Part shown: piece by piece, positions 62,494-64,000 of the stretch
How the letters are laid out: each line of letters opens with the position of its first letter
Position numbering within the stretch: the stretch's first letter is position 1
Origin: Motacilla alba alba
Lineage: Eukaryota; Chordata; Aves; Passeriformes; Motacillidae
Length of the DNA: 64,000 nt
Direction of reading: 5' to 3'
Assembly: GCF_015832195.1 (NCBI RefSeq)
Contig: NC_052018.1
Span: forward strand, 39,313,052-39,377,051
Made by a program: the position numbers and the translations under genes
Notes under the pieces: model-generated
The model's database searches: none
Seen by the model: the letters and a program-made list of their open reading frames with translations, nothing else
Told to the model about the DNA's origin: nothing

Positions 62494-62578
62494 ATAATCG
62501 TAGAATCAAATAATGGCTTGAGTTGGACTGGACCTTAAAGATCACCTGGTTCCAACTCCACTGTCGTGGACAGGGAAC
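62494..62578 (-). mobile_element. CR1 LINE 3'-end fragment
   Basis: The plus strand starts ATCGTAGAATCAAATAATGG, the complement of the CR1 terminal octamers. It runs GAGTTGGACTGGACCTTAAA then GATCACCTGGTTCCAACTCC, the reverse-complemented CR1 3' tail. It ends where the adjacent tandem duplication begins, near CAGGGAACCC. Confidence 0.88.
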
Positions 62579-62579
62579 C

Positions 62580-62866
62580 CTCTGGGCTTTGTGGTTTTCT
62601 GAGCCCTAACCCTAGGCATAACCCTAACCCTAGGCAGAGCAGTAAAAGCTGCATGGGTATGAGGCTGGTGTCAAGCAGAAAGGTGTGGAGGGAGCCATGG
62701 TGTGGCAGACCTGTGTTCACCTTGGCATGCCTTTCTTATCTGCAGCATTCCTGGAGCTCTGGGCTTTGTGGTTTTTTGAACCCTTACCTTGTTTTTAACC
62801 CAAACCCTAGGTGAAGCAGTAAAAGCAGGTTTGGGCTGGGGTTGGTGCCAAGCAGAATGGTGTTTT
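62580..62866. repeat. 177-bp tandem duplication, second copy partial
   Basis: Two diverged copies lie head to tail: 62580-62756 and 62757-62866. Both open CTCTGGGCTTTGTGGTTTT, then carry a CCCTAA-rich segment and CCCTAGG, then GCAGTAAAAGC, then GGTG(T/C)CAAGCAGAA and TGGTG or GGTGTGG. The second copy is cut short after about 110 bases. The unit may be a piece of a satellite-like family; I do not recognise it. Confidence 0.75.
62604..62634 (-). repeat. Short interstitial telomere-like motifs
   Basis: CCCTAACCCTAGG occurs at 62604-62616, and TAACCCTAACCCTAGG at 62619-62634. These are two-unit tracts of the vertebrate telomere repeat (TTAGGG on the minus strand). The second copy of the tandem duplication keeps only decayed versions (ACCCAAACCCTAGG at about 62799-62812). 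Confidence 0.8.
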
Positions 62867-64000
62867 CTCACTTGATTTCAAAAATGGTCAGAAAATTACC
62901 TGACCTCCCCCTCTCTCCTTAGTAAAACTGTAATCAAATACTTTCAACAGTACATATTTTTAATTCATGCTCAACTGTATTTCATTTCTGCTGCTGGTAG
63001 CAGAGTTTTAAATAGGGCTCTGAGTCATACCAGGGCTCTGTGTGGCTGCTCTCCTTGAAAGAAACAGGCATAGCTGCATTAGGTGCCCTTCTGCTGCTGA
63101 AGTGTGCAGATTGCCTTTTTGTTCCACACTCCTCACAGTAGCTGTTCATGCAGAAATCATAGGCTGCAAACTGCAGGAGCTAAAAGGCAGATATTCCTAC
63201 TTATGCTGTTGGGAGGGTGGCAGCACTGTTTAAGGAGAGCTGAAGTGGAGAACAATAATGCTATCATCCATTCCAGCCAAATTCCTCTGGGCAGTGCAGC
63301 AGGGCTGGAGATGTGATGCCACACAGGATAGTGGGATTGCTTAAATGACTTCATTACAATTAGAAACCTGCCAAAGTAAGCTTCTCAAATGGCTTCAGAC
63401 TGTGCACTGCGGATCCAAGGCCAGTGTCCCCCATTAGAGAAGACGTAGCATATATGCCTTCTTTTTCTTGTGCTGATGTCAAGTGCTTCATCTCACTTGG
63501 GAGATCTCAGGGTTTTTCTCTTGAGGCCAAGGAAAAACCAAAAAATTGTAATGTTTACTGTAAATTTTTAATTTAATTTTTCCTTTTTTTAAGATTTTAA
63601 GATTCTGTGGCTTAGCAAGCATGAAGATATCAGGAGTAAACAAAAAAGTCGGAGGCAGCAAGTCTAGGCCCAAATCTGTCAAAACATACACTTGTCATTT
63701 CCATCATTCAAAATTAAAAAGGACATAAAACTTAAGACAAGAAGCTAGGCTGAAGTCACAGGTACCTGCTCTATCACAAACCTAACTAATGTTTTCAAGC
63801 ATATTTTCAAAGTACAGAGAATAATCCCTAGCAAGTCCAAGGGATTAATGCAAAACCTGCAGAGTGTCACTGTTCATATCTAACCTGATCTTTGGTAGCC
63901 CACTGAGGTTTGTGCTGCTAAATTAGAGAAGTTTTTATAGAAAATAGCAAACCTGTGGTGAAAATTTCAGCTTACAGTGACTGGTAGTTAATTAAAACTT
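62867..64000. other. Intergenic, nothing recognised
   Basis: No gene or repeat recognised. Overlapping short frames in both directions near 63040-63350 have no recognisable domain. Confidence 0.5.

Overview
The window reads as AT-rich intergenic DNA from a bird, most likely a passerine. The evidence is the repeat content. Several CR1 LINE fragments carry the CR1-type 3' end, short ATTCTRTG-like octamers with no poly-A tail. Several long terminal repeats (LTRs) resemble the ERVK and ERVL LTRs common in songbird genomes. No mammalian-type SINE or L1 was recognised. Family names are given from memory of these repeat classes, not from a database search.

I find no confident protein-coding gene. 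Every open reading frame is short (the longest ATG-started one is 125 codons), and none encodes a domain I recognise except remnants of CR1 reverse transcriptase. Three exon-like segments with good splice acceptors (21721-21860, 28224-28321, 38104-38310) are listed as low-confidence candidates. No tRNA, rRNA or CRISPR array was found.

Layout. 1-3.8 kb: a CR1 3' end (1595-1675), an ERVK-type solo LTR with an exact 6-bp target-site duplication (2109-2501), and part of a second LTR (3519-3751), all on the minus strand. 3.8-30 kb: mostly plain sequence with two CR1 3' ends (12529-12682 minus, 17655-17735 plus), two quadruplex-prone tracts (10644-10686, 19427-19490) and one of the candidate exons at 21.7 kb, another at 28.2 kb. 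30.1-30.7 kb: an ERVL-type solo LTR with a near-exact 5-bp duplication. 31-44 kb: unique DNA with a strong inverted repeat (35972-35996). 43.8-45.1 kb: a 43-bp minisatellite, a CR1 fragment with its FADD box, and a perfect 28-bp palindrome. 48.2-48.6 kb: an ancient CR1-superfamily reverse transcriptase fossil on the minus strand. 50.1-55.1 kb is the densest mobile-element block: an LTR nested inside a larger LTR, a CR1 ORF2 tail, and a third LTR with a 6-bp duplication. 60.4-62.9 kb: an LTR-like block, a CR1 3' end, and a 177-bp tandem duplication carrying telomere-like CCCTAA motifs.

These elements do not form a working system. They record successive insertions, and recombination of proviruses down to solo LTRs, in a gene-poor region.
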